Shown: positions 30,541 to 30,869 of the stretch, piece by piece
Layout: each line of letters begins with the position of its first letter
Numbering within the stretch: position 1 is the stretch's first letter
Origin: Kingella denitrificans ATCC 33394
GTDB taxonomy: Bacteria > Pseudomonadota > Gammaproteobacteria > Burkholderiales > Neisseriaceae
NCBI RefSeq assembly: GCF_000190695.1
Contig: NZ_GL870929.1
Coordinates: forward strand, 1,425,816 to 1,456,684
Reading direction: 5' to 3'
DNA: 30,869 nucleotides
Translations under genes and position numbers: made by a program
Notes under the pieces: generated by a model
Seen by the model: only the letters and a program-made list of their open reading frames with translations
Told to the model about the DNA's origin: nothing
The model's database searches: none

Positions 30541-30852
30541 TTATTGAACTTTGATTTCTACATCAACGCCGGCTGGCAAATCCAGTTTCATCAATGCATC
30601 AGTCGTTTTGTCTGTCCAATCCACAATGTCCATCAAACGCAAGTGAGTGCGGATTTCCAATTGTTCGCGTGAAGTTTTGTTCACGTGTGGAGAGCGCAAA
30701 ATGTCGAAACGTTCGATTTTAGTAGGCAAAGGAATCGGACCTTTTACTACGGCACCAGTGCGTTTTGCTGTTTCAACGATTTCGGCAGCAGAACGGTCAA
30801 TCAAAGCATAGTCATAAGCTTTCAAACGGATACGGATTTTTTGGTTAGCCAT
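30541..30852 (-). CDS. rpsJ: 30S ribosomal protein S10
   Basis: The 103-residue protein has the S10 signatures IRIRLKAYDYALIDRSA, then GAVVKGPIPLPTKIERFDILRSPHVNKTSREQLEIRTHLR. S10 is part of the 30S head and also of the NusB-S10 antitermination complex. A terminator follows directly, so here rpsJ ends a transcription unit, probably one coming from genes beyond the right edge (often tuf), and is separate from rplC and the rest of the S10 operon. Confidence 0.98.
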   Translation of the reverse strand: MANQKIRIRLKAYDYALIDRSAAEIVETAKRTGAVVKGPIPLPTKIERFDILRSPHVNKTSREQLEIRTHLRLMDIVDWTDKTTDALMKLDLPAGVDVEIKVQ

Positions 30853-30869
30853 TTATCGATATCCTTGTA

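Noticed and set aside
30677..30690. CACGTG inside rpsJ as a third parS site
   Set aside because: The flanks do not match the ParB palindrome; only the central six bases agree.

Overview
The window is a stretch of chromosome from a member of the Neisseriaceae. The main evidence is a very dense dispersed repeat, AAGCAGCCTGCA on either strand (about 50 core copies in 31 kb by eye, often as inverted pairs behind genes). It matches the DNA uptake sequence (DUS) design of this family in a Kingella-type dialect rather than the classical Neisseria GCCGTCTGAA. A short Correia-type element (CREE) and the LpxC, MltA and NspA/Opa-like barrel proteins agree. The exact genus (Kingella, Alysiella, Simonsiella relatives) cannot be fixed from sequence alone.

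Layout. 1-2890: an RNA-repair module. A kinase/RNA-ligase fusion runs off the left edge on the minus strand. It faces away from a complete RtcR (CARF domain plus sigma54 activator AAA+). A perfect sigma54 -24/-12 promoter for the ligase lies between them. 2894-2968: tRNA-Arg(CCT). 2972-7720: minus-strand housekeeping genes (DUF441 protein, ispB, rpmA, rplU, ispA, xseB, dprA). 7878-9213: trmO and an outer membrane barrel. 9344-15365: mnmE, gapA, lpxC (its stop codon lies inside a CREE), gnd and a DUF3079 protein. 15500-17940: etfBA and a YigZ family protein. 18030-23337: a TetR regulator divergent from a TonB receptor, followed by a small unknown protein, a CopD-like membrane protein and an MFS carrier, probably a metal-chelate or siderophore import cassette. 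23805-30852: edd, apbE, bacteriohemerythrin, ffh, mltA and rpsJ.

Genes working together. RtcR should sense RNA damage and switch on the ligase through sigma54. gapA, gnd and edd belong to central sugar metabolism (glycolysis, pentose phosphate and Entner-Doudoroff). ispA and ispB make isoprenoid chains. dprA and the DUS copies both serve natural transformation.

A second, unexpected pattern is a strong local cluster of DnaA-box 9-mers (TTATNCACA; ten exact matches between 6504 and 14930, none seen elsewhere in the window). It is roughly flanked by two ParB parS-like palindromes (6743-6758 and 17202-17217), with gene orientation largely diverging around it. This suggests the window is close to, or contains, the chromosomal replication origin. 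The best candidate gaps are 11785-12163 and 14729-15110.
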